A stretch of DNA of 64,000 bases from JAJDTT01 sp965116695. GTDB lineage: Bacteria; Acidobacteriota; UBA6911; RPQK01; JAJDTT01. The position numbers were made by a program, and so were the translations under genes. Location: positions 682,001 to 746,000 of the forward strand of contig OZ220706.1 in NCBI GenBank assembly GCA_965116695.1. Reading direction: 5' to 3'. Every line of letters begins with the position of its first letter. Position 1 is the stretch's first letter. Shown piece by piece: positions 1-8,443 of the stretch. The notes beneath the pieces were generated by a model that was not told where the DNA came from, made no database searches, and saw nothing but the letters and a program-made list of their open reading frames with translations.

Positions 1-2
1 CG

Positions 3-743
3 AAAGAGGCGGGCTTCGATCTCTGCCACTTCAACGTCCACAAGACCTTCTCCATGCCCCACGCCTGCATGGGTCCCGCCATCGGCGCCGTCGGCGTGGT
101 GGACGAGTTGAAGCGTTATCTTCCCCTGCCCCGGGTCGAATTCGACGGCGAACGCTACACCTTGGACTACCAGGGCGAACCGGAGAGCATCGGCCGGGTC
201 CGTTCCTTTCTGGGAAACGCCCAGGGAGTCCTCAAGGCCTACGCCTGGATCATGCAGCTCGGCGCCGACGGGTTGCGGGAAGTGGCCGAGTGCTCCGTCC
301 TCAACAACAACTACATGTTGAAGAAGCTGAGCGAGGTGCCGGGGGTCGTCATCCAGTACTCGGAGGAAAAGCGGCGCCTGGAGCAGGTGCGCTACAGTTG
401 GGGCAAGCTGAACCGGGATACGGGCGTCGGAACCGACGACATCAACCGCAGAATCGCCGACTATGGCATCCAGCACTACTGGCCCAGCCATCACCCCTGG
501 ATCGTCCCCGAGCCCTTCACCCTGGAGCCGTGCGAGTCCTATTCCAAGGATGACATCGACGAGTATGTGGCCGTATTGCGCCAGATCTCCAAGGAAGCCT
601 ACGAGAACCCGGAACTGGTCAAGAGCGCGCCGCATAATTCGGCGATTCACAAGGTCCCGGCGCCCAGCATCGACGAGCCCGAGCGGATCGCGGTGACCTG
701 GCGCCAGTACGTGAAGAAACAAGCCGCCAAGAACTCCGGGTAA
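3..743 (+). CDS. gcvPB: Glycine dehydrogenase (decarboxylating) subunit 2-like, C-terminal part
   Basis: The 5' part lies outside the window; about 246 residues of a protein usually near 480-520 residues are visible. The frame enters with HFNVHKTFS, whose Lys (codon 42-44) matches the PLP-binding lysine of the P-protein of the glycine cleavage system. That complex decarboxylates glycine and passes aminomethyl to the lipoyl H-protein. The following loop reads PHACMGPAIGAVGV instead of the usual glycine-rich PHGGGGPG, so this is a divergent branch and may not use glycine as its main substrate. The C-terminal region (NNNYMLKKL, YWPSHHPWIVPEPFTLEP) fits the GcvPB C-terminal domain. The stop overlaps the next start as TAATG, so the two genes are translationally coupled. 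Confidence 0.8.
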   Translation, partial: KEAGFDLCHFNVHKTFSMPHACMGPAIGAVGVVDELKRYLPLPRVEFDGERYTLDYQGEPESIGRVRSFLGNAQGVLKAYAWIMQLGADGLREVAECSVLNNNYMLKKLSEVPGVVIQYSEEKRRLEQVRYSWGKLNRDTGVGTDDINRRIADYGIQHYWPSHHPWIVPEPFTLEPCESYSKDDIDEYVAVLRQISKEAYENPELVKSAPHNSAIHKVPAPSIDEPERIAVTWRQYVKKQAAKNSG

Positions 744-1867
744 TGCCTCGGCGCACTCTCGGCGTCATCGTCAATCCCGTCGCCGGCATGGGCGGCCGGG
801 TGGGGCTCAAGGGGAGCGACGGGGTCGAGATCCTGCGCCGCGCCCGCGAGTTGGGGGCCCGGCCCGAGGCCCCGGGACGGATGGCCCAGGCGCTCGACGC
901 CGTCGCCGAATTCAAGGACCACGCCCGCGTTCTCACCTACCCCGGCCAGATGGGCGAGGAGTCCTGCGCCCTGGCGGGTCTCCCGGCCGCCGTCATCGGA
1001 CGCACCGGAGGCGAACAGACGACTCCCGAAGACACTCGGCGGGCGGCCCGCGAGATGGCGGCTGCCGGCGCCGACCTGATTCTCTTCGCCGGCGGGGATG
1101 GAACCGCCCGCGACCTCTACCACGCCGTCGGTGAGAAGGTGCCGGTCCTGGGGGTACCCGCGGGCGTCAAGATTCACTCGGCGGTCTACGCCGTGACTCC
1201 CCGGAGCGCCGGCGAGCTGGTGGTCCTCTGGCTGCAGCGCCGTCTGCTGCGAATGCGCTCCTCCGAAGTCATGGACATCGACGAGGAGGCCTTCCGGGCG
1301 GGCGTGGTCCGGGCCAAGCTCTACGGATACCTTCGGGTCCCGGAAGAGAACCGGTTCGTGCAGAACGTGAAGGCGGGAGGGGTCGTCCACGAGGCGGAAG
1401 CCCTCCAGGGAATCTGCGCGGAGGTTCTGCGAGCCATGGAAGACCCGGACTGTATCTTCGCCGTGGGACCGGGGACCACCACGCGGGGCATTCTCCAGGC
1501 CTTGGAGCTCGAGAACACGCTGCTGGGCGTGGACGTGGTGCGGAACAGGAAGCTGCTGGCCAACGACGTCACCGCGCACCAACTCCGGGAACTGGTCGAC
1601 GGGCACAGGGCAAAGGTCGTGGTGACGGCCATCGGTGGCCAGGGGCATATCCTGGGCCGGGGCAATCAGCAGATCAGTCCGGAGGTCATCCGCCAGGTGG
1701 GCCGGGAGAATCTGCTGATCATCGCCACCAAGGAGAAGCTCGTATCCCTAGGGGGGCGACCGTTGCTGGTGGATACGGGCGACGCGGCCCTGGACCAGGA
1801 AATCTCCGGCTACACGCGGATCATCACCGGGTACGGGGACTACGTCATCTACAAGGTGGGTTACTGA
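743..1867 (+). CDS. ATP-NAD kinase-fold protein, AcoX-like (COG3199)
   Basis: 374 residues. The N-terminal NPVAGMGG and the GGDGT loop (residues 117-121) are the nucleotide-binding signatures of the NAD kinase/diacylglycerol kinase fold. A late TAIGGQGHILGRGNQQ segment is typical of COG3199, whose acetoin-cluster members are called AcoX. Known members are soluble; their exact reaction is poorly established, and NAD phosphorylation is a guess from the fold. The start ATG overlaps the gcvPB stop by one base. Genes for an acetoin/pyruvate-type E1-E2 complex lie 3.3 kb downstream, which fits the AcoX association. Confidence 0.75.
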   Translation: MPRRTLGVIVNPVAGMGGRVGLKGSDGVEILRRARELGARPEAPGRMAQALDAVAEFKDHARVLTYPGQMGEESCALAGLPAAVIGRTGGEQTTPEDTRRAAREMAAAGADLILFAGGDGTARDLYHAVGEKVPVLGVPAGVKIHSAVYAVTPRSAGELVVLWLQRRLLRMRSSEVMDIDEEAFRAGVVRAKLYGYLRVPEENRFVQNVKAGGVVHEAEALQGICAEVLRAMEDPDCIFAVGPGTTTRGILQALELENTLLGVDVVRNRKLLANDVTAHQLRELVDGHRAKVVVTAIGGQGHILGRGNQQISPEVIRQVGRENLLIIATKEKLVSLGGRPLLVDTGDAALDQEISGYTRIITGYGDYVIYKVGY

Positions 1868-1924
1868 CAGATATGGAATGTCCGCAAGAGTCGTGCCGAC
1901 GGATGAACAAAGATGGCTGTCCCG

Positions 1925-2275
1925 CTAACCCGCAGCGGCCCGCCGGACGATGGCTTCCCGCAAACCCTTCAGGAGTCCTTCCAGGCCCGAAATGCGTTCC
2001 CGGAGTTCGCCGATATGGGAATCGATCCGTCCCATTTGTCCGCGTATGTCCTGCACTTCCTGACGCATCTCCTGCCGCAGTTCCTGAATCTCCTGCCGCG
2101 TCTCCTGGCGGGTCGCTCTCATCTCGTGGCGCAGGTCCTGGATCTCTTCCCGTGTCTCGTGCCGCAGGTCGCGCATCTCGTGCCGCAACCCCCGGCCGCT
2201 GGCCAAAATCAGTCCTGCCAAGCCGATACCCACCGCCACCACCGCCGCCAGGACGCTCATCAGTTCGACATTCAT
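1925..2275 (-). CDS. Small membrane-anchored coiled-coil protein
   Basis: 116 residues from an ATG preceded by a good GGAGGAAG ribosome site; the open frame extends further upstream, but that part is low-complexity and unsupported. Residues 6-27 form one hydrophobic helix. From about residue 29 to 105 the protein is an almost uninterrupted charged coiled coil built of recurring LRHEM/LRQEM/RQE blocks, ending in ERISGLEGLLKGLREA. The topology suggests a short inner-membrane anchor with a cytoplasmic or periplasmic rod. No enzymatic motif is visible and I do not recognise a named family. It is transcribed opposite to its neighbours. Confidence 0.6.
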   Translation of the reverse strand: MNVELMSVLAAVVAVGIGLAGLILASGRGLRHEMRDLRHETREEIQDLRHEMRATRQETRQEIQELRQEMRQEVQDIRGQMGRIDSHIGELRERISGLEGLLKGLREAIVRRAAAG

Positions 2276-2585
2276 GCTTCCTCCTCCGTTGACGTCCCCG
2301 TCACGGCGGAGCCAAATTGCGGCGAACAGGAACTGGGCCCTCTGTCCAATCAAGGGCCCTCGTTCCGATCGGTGCGAAACATTTTTCTGTTGACCGCCGC
2401 CGGTTGTCAACTTCCATAGAGTAGAACGGCGAGCCGAAGGAATCTGCGACTGAAGGAAGTGCCTTGGCAAAGCCCGGCAGGTTCCAGTTGACTTGTTGGT
2501 CGGGTATGATCCGGGGATCGTGCCCGGGGGCGCCCACACTCGAATGAACTTTCAAATCGCCGTATTCGAAGGGCCCTGAAGAACC
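2276..2585. other. Divergent intergenic region, no gene seen
   Basis: About 310 bases separate the starts of the coiled-coil gene and the lipoprotein gene. It must hold both promoters, but I see no convincing -35/-10 pair, riboswitch or repeat. A frame on the minus strand runs through it without coding character. Confidence 0.4.
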
Positions 2586-4283
2586 ATGAATTCTCCTGCG
2601 GACCCCCGATTCCACGTTCCAGTCCGAAGCCCGAGGTGCGCCGGTGTCAGGACCGTAGCCTACATACTGCTGCTCCTGGTTGGTTTCCTCGCCGCCTGCG
2701 CCGTCGAGCCGCCTCAGGATGGAGAAGCCGGCAATCGGAAGCGCCGGATCATCTTCAACGGCGACTCGGCGGTCCTCATGCATCCTGGAGCCTCCACCGT
2801 GGAAGGCTTTCTGACGCCCCGGCTCGAAGCCCTGCCGGGAACCTCCGTGACCACCATCAGTTGGTCGATCCTGTCCGGCGACGCTCCCTCCTACGACAGC
2901 CGCGTCCAACCCATCTACGGCGAAGCTCAGCAATCTGGCCTGCCCGACTACATGAACACTTACGCTGACAACCTCAAGGCCCTGGTCGACGCCGGCACCT
3001 GCCCGCTGAAGATCGTCAATGATTTCGCCCATGAACACGGCATGGAGGCCTTTGCCTCAGTGCGCATGAACGACGTCCACGACAGCTTCGTCGAGGGGCA
3101 CCTCTCCCGCTGGAAGCTGGACCACCGCGAGTTCCTGGTGAGCGCCCGCGGACTGCAGACGGCCATCGCCGAACCGGCCTTTCCCGGATCGGGGGTGGCC
3201 AACCTCTACTCCACGGCCCTGGACTTTACCCACCAGGTGGTCCGGGACCGCAAGTTCGAGATCATCGAGGAGGTCTGCCTCCGCTACGACCTGGACGGCG
3301 TCGAGCTGGACTTCATCCGGCATCCCGTCCTCTTCAAGAGCATCTTCGAAGGAGGGGCCATCTCCCCGGAGCAGATCGCCCTCATGACTGCCTTCATCCG
3401 GAGGATTCGCGGCCGCATGGACGATATCGGCGAGGAGCGGGGGCGGCCCTTCCTGCTGGCGGTCCGGACTCCGGACGATCTGGAACTGTCGCTCGGCATC
3501 GGCCTGGATCTGGAGACCTGGATGCGGGAGGGCCTGGTGGACATGCTGATCCTGGGAGGCGGCTACGCCCACCACTCGCTTCCGGTGGCAAAGATGGCCA
3601 AGGCCGCCCATGCCCACGGCGTGCCGCTCTACCCGTGCATCAACAATCCCGGCCAACTGATGGATGGCAAGGGATTGGAAATGACCCGGGCGCTGGCCAC
3701 CAAGTGGTACGCTGCCGGCGCCGACGGGATCTATTTCTGGAACCTGACGGCTCCCTGGGAACAGGTCCGCGACGAGGCCCGGTGGCGGGCGCTCCGGAAG
3801 CGCGTCTATGCCAGTCTGGACGGTATCGACGACCCGAAGATGCTGGTGGGCGCAGAAAAGATTTACTCCGCCGCCGAAGAGGTCTGGTTCCCCTACGCCT
3901 TCGTCTCCAGCCGCGGCGATCTGCCGGCGTCATTGGAGCCGGGAGGCCAAACCCGGTTTCCCATCGCGATCGGTGACGATGTTCCGCGTTTGGAGCAGGA
4001 GGGCCGACTGGAAAGCGCCGAACTCACGCTGCACCTGGAAGGCTCCTTGTCAGGGCCGGATCAATTGATCGTGAGCATCAACGGGCAGCCTCAGACCGGT
4101 GGACGATTGCTGCCGCCGGAGGCGGAGACGGACCCGTCCCAAGTGGCTCTTGCAGTGGCGGCCGGCACCCTGCGCCAAGGGGAGAATCTGGTGGAGATCG
4201 GTCTTGGCGGGTCTTCACCGGATCGGGAGTTGACCCTGGTCAAAGCCCGCTTGAGACTGATTCCGGTTGAGCCTTCACCATGA
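2586..4283 (+). CDS. Lipoprotein with glycosidase-like TIM barrel
   Basis: 565 residues. A hydrophobic helix ends in LAAC (Cys38), a lipobox, so it is probably a lipoprotein exported by Sec. The basic stretch before the helix is long (about 22 residues), so a later start is possible. The segment DLDGVELDFIRHP resembles the beta4 acidic strand of family-10-like glycosyl hydrolases (GHL10/DUF4015 type). Later strands (DMLILGGGYAHH, GADGIYFWNLTAPWE) fit a TIM barrel. A beta-rich domain follows from about residue 430. The substrate cannot be deduced; a polysaccharide or glycan is likely. The stop overlaps the next start (ATGA), so it heads the following operon. Confidence 0.6.
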   Translation: MNSPADPRFHVPVRSPRCAGVRTVAYILLLLVGFLAACAVEPPQDGEAGNRKRRIIFNGDSAVLMHPGASTVEGFLTPRLEALPGTSVTTISWSILSGDAPSYDSRVQPIYGEAQQSGLPDYMNTYADNLKALVDAGTCPLKIVNDFAHEHGMEAFASVRMNDVHDSFVEGHLSRWKLDHREFLVSARGLQTAIAEPAFPGSGVANLYSTALDFTHQVVRDRKFEIIEEVCLRYDLDGVELDFIRHPVLFKSIFEGGAISPEQIALMTAFIRRIRGRMDDIGEERGRPFLLAVRTPDDLELSLGIGLDLETWMREGLVDMLILGGGYAHHSLPVAKMAKAAHAHGVPLYPCINNPGQLMDGKGLEMTRALATKWYAAGADGIYFWNLTAPWEQVRDEARWRALRKRVYASLDGIDDPKMLVGAEKIYSAAEEVWFPYAFVSSRGDLPASLEPGGQTRFPIAIGDDVPRLEQEGRLESAELTLHLEGSLSGPDQLIVSINGQPQTGGRLLPPEAETDPSQVALAVAAGTLRQGENLVEIGLGGSSPDRELTLVKARLRLIPVEPSP

Positions 4284-5083
4284 CCTCCGGCCATCCGTCA
4301 GCGTCCGTCCCGGCGGTCGAAAAGCTCTTTCGCCTGGACGGCCAGGTGGCAGTCGTCACGGGCGGTGGCGGCAGCATCGGCCGCACGGCCTCTCAGGTCC
4401 TGGCCCAGTCCGGAGCCGCGGTGGTGGTGGCCGACCGCGATCGTGAGGCGGCGCAACGGGTCGTGGCGGATATCACCGGCGACGGGGGACAAGCCGCGGC
4501 CCGGGAATGGGACGTGACCCGCGAGCGGGAGGTGACTGCCGGGTTCGGCCAGGTCGTGGAGGAGTACGGCCGGCTGGACGTGCTGGTCAACAGCGTGGGA
4601 GGCGGCAAGCACGTCCCGGCCATGGAGATGAGCCTGGAAGATTGGAACGAGGTGCTCACCAGGAACCTGACCTCCACCTTCCTGTGCTGCCGGGAAGCGG
4701 GCCGCCGGATGGCCGCACGGGGAGGGGGCAGCATCGTGAACATCTCGTCGATCCTGGGACACAGCGGAGGGGGAATGTATCCCAACTCGGCCTATCATGC
4801 CGCCAAGGGGGCGGTGGTGAACCTGACCCGGGCGCTGGCTGCGGAATGGGGTCCCCAGGGTGTCCGGGTCAACGAGATCGCTCCCACCTTCACCGACACG
4901 CCGCTGGCCGCGTCCATTCTCGACATTCCCGAGATGCGGGCCGCCATCGAGGAGTACACTCCCCTGCGGCGCGTGGCCCAGACGGGGGATCTGGCCGGCG
5001 CGATCCTCTATCTGGCCGGCTCCGCTTCCGCCATGGTCACGGGGCACAGCCTGTTGGTGGATGGAGGTTGGCTGGCTCGCTGA
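4280..5083 (+). CDS. SDR-family oxidoreductase
   Basis: 267 residues, a classical short-chain dehydrogenase/reductase. The dinucleotide loop is TGGGGSIG (residues ~27-34), followed by NSVGGG in place of NNAG, NISS with the catalytic serine region, and YHAAK as the Tyr-x3-Lys pair. An acidic residue after beta2 (VVADRD) suggests NAD(H) rather than NADP(H). The C-terminal GHSLLVDGGW is typical of the family. It overlaps the preceding gene by four bases and sits 44 bases before the E1alpha gene, so it likely oxidises a hydroxy or keto intermediate of the same pathway. The specific substrate is unknown. Confidence 0.85.
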   Translation: MTSGHPSASVPAVEKLFRLDGQVAVVTGGGGSIGRTASQVLAQSGAAVVVADRDREAAQRVVADITGDGGQAAAREWDVTREREVTAGFGQVVEEYGRLDVLVNSVGGGKHVPAMEMSLEDWNEVLTRNLTSTFLCCREAGRRMAARGGGSIVNISSILGHSGGGMYPNSAYHAAKGAVVNLTRALAAEWGPQGVRVNEIAPTFTDTPLAASILDIPEMRAAIEEYTPLRRVAQTGDLAGAILYLAGSASAMVTGHSLLVDGGWLAR

Positions 5084-5127
5084 ACCGGGACTGTGAAGTC
5101 GTGAGAAACGAAGGAGAGACCATCGCC

Positions 5128-6111
5128 ATGGGAATCAAGGGACCGACGACGGAGCAACTGCTGGACATGTACGCCGCCATGTGGCGCATCCGTCTCTTCG
5201 AAGAGCAGGCGGAGTACCAGTCCGGCCAGGGCAAGGTCCTGGGAGCGCTGCACACCTACATCGGACAGGAGGCGGTGGGAGTCGGGATCTGCGCCCATCT
5301 CACCGATGCCGACTACATCACCTCCACCCACCGGGGCCACGGTCACTGCATCTCCAAGGGAGCCGACGTCCGGCGCATGATGGCCGAGCTGTTCGGACGC
5401 GTCACCGGCTACTGCAAGGGCAAGGGCGGCTCCATGCACATCGCGGATTTCGCGGTGGGGATGCTGGGCGCCAACGGCATCGTGGCGGGAGGATTCGGCC
5501 TTGCCACCGGAGCCGGTCTGGCCGCCCAGATGCGCGAGAGCGGGCAGGTCGCCGTCTGCTTCTTCGGCGACGGCGCCGTCAACCGCGGCCCCTTCCACGA
5601 GAACATCAACCTGGGGGCCGTCTGGCGCCTTCCCGTGGTCTACGTCTGCGAGAACAACCAGTACGCTCAGTGGACGCCCCAGGAGGAGATCACCCTGGTG
5701 ACCGACGTGGCCTCCATGTCCTCCGCCTACGGCATTCCCGGAGCCCAGGTGAATGGCATGGACGTCCTGGCCGTCTACGAGGCGGCCGGCGAGGCGGTCG
5801 ATCGCGCCCGCCGGGGCGAGGGCCCGACCCTGCTGGAGTGCAAGACCTACCGCTTCCACGGCCACAACTTCGGCGACCCTCAGCAGTATCGAACCAAGCA
5901 GGAGATCGCGGACTGGTCCCGCCGGCACGATCCCATCCAGGGTCTGGGGGATCATCTCCAGCAGGAGGGGATCCTCACGGCTGAGGAGGCGGAGTCGATC
6001 CGGAAGTCGGTGGAGGAGGAGATCGCGGCAGCGGTGCGATTCGCTGATGAAAGTCCCTACCCCGGAGCGGAGGAGTTGACCCGCGACGTCTTCTCCACTC
6101 CGGTGGCGTGA
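5128..6111 (+). CDS. Thiamine-diphosphate dehydrogenase E1 alpha subunit (acetoin/pyruvate type)
   Basis: 327 residues from an ATG with AAGGAGAG upstream; the open frame extends upstream only as a shadow of the SDR gene. The TPP motif starts with GDG at residues 147-149 and ends with ENN at 175-177. HRGHGH (residues 68-73) and the phosphorylation-loop-like YRFHGHNFGD are family landmarks. With E1beta it decarboxylates a 2-oxo acid or cleaves acetoin and reductively acylates the lipoyl group of E2. Size and the AcoX-like gene nearby favour acetoin dehydrogenase, but pyruvate or a branched 2-oxo acid is possible. Confidence 0.88.
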   Translation: MGIKGPTTEQLLDMYAAMWRIRLFEEQAEYQSGQGKVLGALHTYIGQEAVGVGICAHLTDADYITSTHRGHGHCISKGADVRRMMAELFGRVTGYCKGKGGSMHIADFAVGMLGANGIVAGGFGLATGAGLAAQMRESGQVAVCFFGDGAVNRGPFHENINLGAVWRLPVVYVCENNQYAQWTPQEEITLVTDVASMSSAYGIPGAQVNGMDVLAVYEAAGEAVDRARRGEGPTLLECKTYRFHGHNFGDPQQYRTKQEIADWSRRHDPIQGLGDHLQQEGILTAEEAESIRKSVEEEIAAAVRFADESPYPGAEELTRDVFSTPVA

Positions 6112-6145
6112 GAAACAGACCATCCAGAAGGAGGACCAGCCCGTC

Positions 6146-7117
6146 ATGCCCTCGATACCCATGAACCAGGCGATTCGAGAAGCCCTGCACGAGGAGATGG
6201 CCCGGGATTCGAGCATTTTCGTCCTGGGCGAAGACGTCATCGCCCACGGCGGACCCTACGCGGTCACCCGGGGCATCGCCGAGAAGTACCCGGACCGGAT
6301 CCGCCAGACCCCCATTTCCGAGGCCGCCATCGTCGGCACCGCCGTCGGATCCGCCCTCTGCGGAATGCGTCCCGTGGCGGAGATCATGTACGTCGACTTC
6401 ATCACCTGCGCCATGGATGAAGTGGTGAACCAGATGGCCAAGGTCCGCTACATGTTCGGCGGCCAGACCGACGTCCCGGTAGTCTTGCGGCTCCCCTCCG
6501 GGTCGGCGCGGCTCATCGCCGCCCAGCATTCCCAGAGCCTGGAGGCCTGGTTCATGCACGTGCCCGGCCTGCAGGTGGCGGTTCCCTCCACCCCCCGCGA
6601 CGCCAAGGGGCTCATGAAGTCGGCCTTGCGGGGCCGGGACCCGGTCATGTTCATCGAGTACAAGCGCCTCTACTCGGTCAAGGGGGAGGTTCCGGACACG
6701 GAATACGCCATTCCCTTCGGCCAGGCCGACGTCAAGCGCCAGGGGGACGACATCACGGTCGTGGCGTCGGGGCCCATGGTGGGGAAGGCCCTGGAGGCGG
6801 CAGGAATCCTGAGCGCGGAAGGGATCGAGTTGGAGATCATCGATCCCCGGACCCTGGTCCCGCTGGACACGGACACGATTTTCTCCTCGGTGGAGAAGAC
6901 CAACCGGGCCATCGTCACCGACGAAGAGGTTCGACGCGGAGGCTCGAGCGCCGAGTTGGCTTCCCGGATCGCCGAGGAATGCTTCGACTACCTGGACGCC
7001 CCCGTCCGCCGGGTGGCCGCCGCCGACGTGCCCATGCCCTTCAGCCCCGTGTTGGAGAAGCTGGCGGTGCCCAGCGTCGAGAAACTGCTCGCCGCGGCGC
7101 GGGACCTGGTGGCGTAG
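6146..7117 (+). CDS. Thiamine-diphosphate dehydrogenase E1 beta subunit
   Basis: 323 residues, the usual length for E1beta. The start ATG has AGGAGGA 12 bases upstream. Family features are the GEDVIAHGGPY N-terminal region, TPISEAAIVGTAVG, the MYVDFITCAMDE strand, the GGQTDVPVVLRLP strand, and the C-terminal transketolase-like domain (ITVVASGPMV, EIIDPRTLVPLDTDTI). It pairs with the E1alpha gene 34 bases upstream to form an alpha2beta2 E1 heterotetramer with TPP at the interface. Confidence 0.9.
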   Translation: MPSIPMNQAIREALHEEMARDSSIFVLGEDVIAHGGPYAVTRGIAEKYPDRIRQTPISEAAIVGTAVGSALCGMRPVAEIMYVDFITCAMDEVVNQMAKVRYMFGGQTDVPVVLRLPSGSARLIAAQHSQSLEAWFMHVPGLQVAVPSTPRDAKGLMKSALRGRDPVMFIEYKRLYSVKGEVPDTEYAIPFGQADVKRQGDDITVVASGPMVGKALEAAGILSAEGIELEIIDPRTLVPLDTDTIFSSVEKTNRAIVTDEEVRRGGSSAELASRIAEECFDYLDAPVRRVAAADVPMPFSPVLEKLAVPSVEKLLAAARDLVA

Positions 7118-7129
7118 AGGACGAACCTG

Positions 7130-8362
7130 ATGGCGGTGAAATTCGGAATGCCCAGCCTGGGCCACACCATGGAGTCGGGGACGGTCCTGGAGTGGCTGAA
7201 ACAGGAGGGGGACCATCTGGCCAAGGGAGATCCGCTGCTGATGGTGGAGACCGACAAGGTGACCACCGAGGTGGAGGCTCCCATGGACGGGATGCTCCAC
7301 AAGATCGTCGTTCCCGCCGGCCAGGAGCGGCCCATCGGCGCCATTCTGGCGATTCTTTTGGCTCCCGGTGAAAGCCCCGATCCGGAAGAGACCGCGCGCC
7401 TGTTGGCGCCGGCAGGTGCGCCCGCGGCCCGGAAGGAGATGCCCGGAGTCTCGGCGCGTCCCTCGGCGCGGCGCAAACGGCCAGTCAAGTCCCGCCGATT
7501 GAGAATCTCTCCCGTGGCCCGGAAGCTGGCCTCCCGCCATGGCGTGGATCCCGCCACCGTGGCCGGTTCCGGTCCCGGCGGAAGGATCACCAAGGACGAC
7601 ATTCTGCGGGCGGCTGCTGCGGCCGCTTCCCCGGCGCAGCCCGCGCAGGAGCCCGAATCCACTCTCGGAGTGGCCCGGACGATTCCCCTGACCGGAACCC
7701 GCGGCCGCGTGGCGCAGCGTCTCACCCAGAGCTGGCGCGACATCCCCCGGGTGACGGAGGTGATGCACGTGGACATGAGCCGGACGGTGGAGTTCCGCGA
7801 GTCGAATCTTTCCCGCTGGGAGTCCACTTACGGATTGCGGATCTCCCTCAACGATTTGGTCACGAAGGCGGTCATCGTGGCGTTGGGGCGGCATCCTCTG
7901 CTCAACGCCACTCTCGCAGACAACCAGGTTCGAGTTCACGGCCAGATCAACATGGGCATGGCCGTCCACCTGGACCAGGGGTTGGTGGTGCCGGTTCTGA
8001 AGGACACCGGCTCCAAGAATTTAAGCCAACTGGCTCGGGAAAGCCGCGCCCTGGCGGGCCGGGCCCGGGAAGGAACGCTGGATCTGGCCGACGTCAGCGA
8101 CGGCACCTTCACCATCACCAATCTGGGCGGCGCCCACGTGGACCTGTTCACCCCCATCATCAATCCACCCCAGGTGGCGATTCTGGGAATCGGCCGGATC
8201 CAGCCCAGGCCGTTGGCCGTCGAAGGGCGGCTGGAGGTCGTTCCCACAGCCTACCTCTGCCTGGTCTTCGACCACCGGGCCGTCGACGGCTATCCGGCCG
8301 GCCTCTTCCTGAAGGAACTGCGGGACCTGTTCGCCCACCCGGAAGAATTTGCGGAACCTTGA
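7130..8362 (+). CDS. Dihydrolipoamide acyltransferase E2
   Basis: 410 residues in three parts. The N-terminal lipoyl domain has the ETDKVTTEVEA hairpin with lipoylated Lys43. The peripheral-subunit-binding domain (about 121-160) contains ISPVARKLA and GGRITKDDIL. The C-terminal catalytic domain has FDHRAVDG, the CoA-acyltransferase His-x3-Asp-Gly motif. Linkers are rich in Ala, Pro and Arg. It transfers the acyl group made by E1 to CoA and forms the core of the complex. No lipoamide dehydrogenase (E3) follows, so that subunit must be encoded elsewhere. Confidence 0.9.
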   Translation: MAVKFGMPSLGHTMESGTVLEWLKQEGDHLAKGDPLLMVETDKVTTEVEAPMDGMLHKIVVPAGQERPIGAILAILLAPGESPDPEETARLLAPAGAPAARKEMPGVSARPSARRKRPVKSRRLRISPVARKLASRHGVDPATVAGSGPGGRITKDDILRAAAAAASPAQPAQEPESTLGVARTIPLTGTRGRVAQRLTQSWRDIPRVTEVMHVDMSRTVEFRESNLSRWESTYGLRISLNDLVTKAVIVALGRHPLLNATLADNQVRVHGQINMGMAVHLDQGLVVPVLKDTGSKNLSQLARESRALAGRAREGTLDLADVSDGTFTITNLGGAHVDLFTPIINPPQVAILGIGRIQPRPLAVEGRLEVVPTAYLCLVFDHRAVDGYPAGLFLKELRDLFAHPEEFAEP

Positions 8363-8443
8363 CATTCGTGGCCGGCGCGAACCTTTGGGCCACTGCGACC
8401 GCTGTGTTAGGATTTGGCACTTCTGCGCGGAGGCAAGAGAAAT

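Noticed and set aside
1873..2292. Plus-strand frames rich in Pro/Ser between 1873 and 2419
   Set aside because: Shadows of the minus-strand coiled-coil gene, which has a clear ribosome site and a coherent structure.
5975..7969. 664-codon minus-strand open frame
   Set aside because: Antisense to E1beta and E2 genes with strong motifs; only GC-rich codon bias keeps it open.
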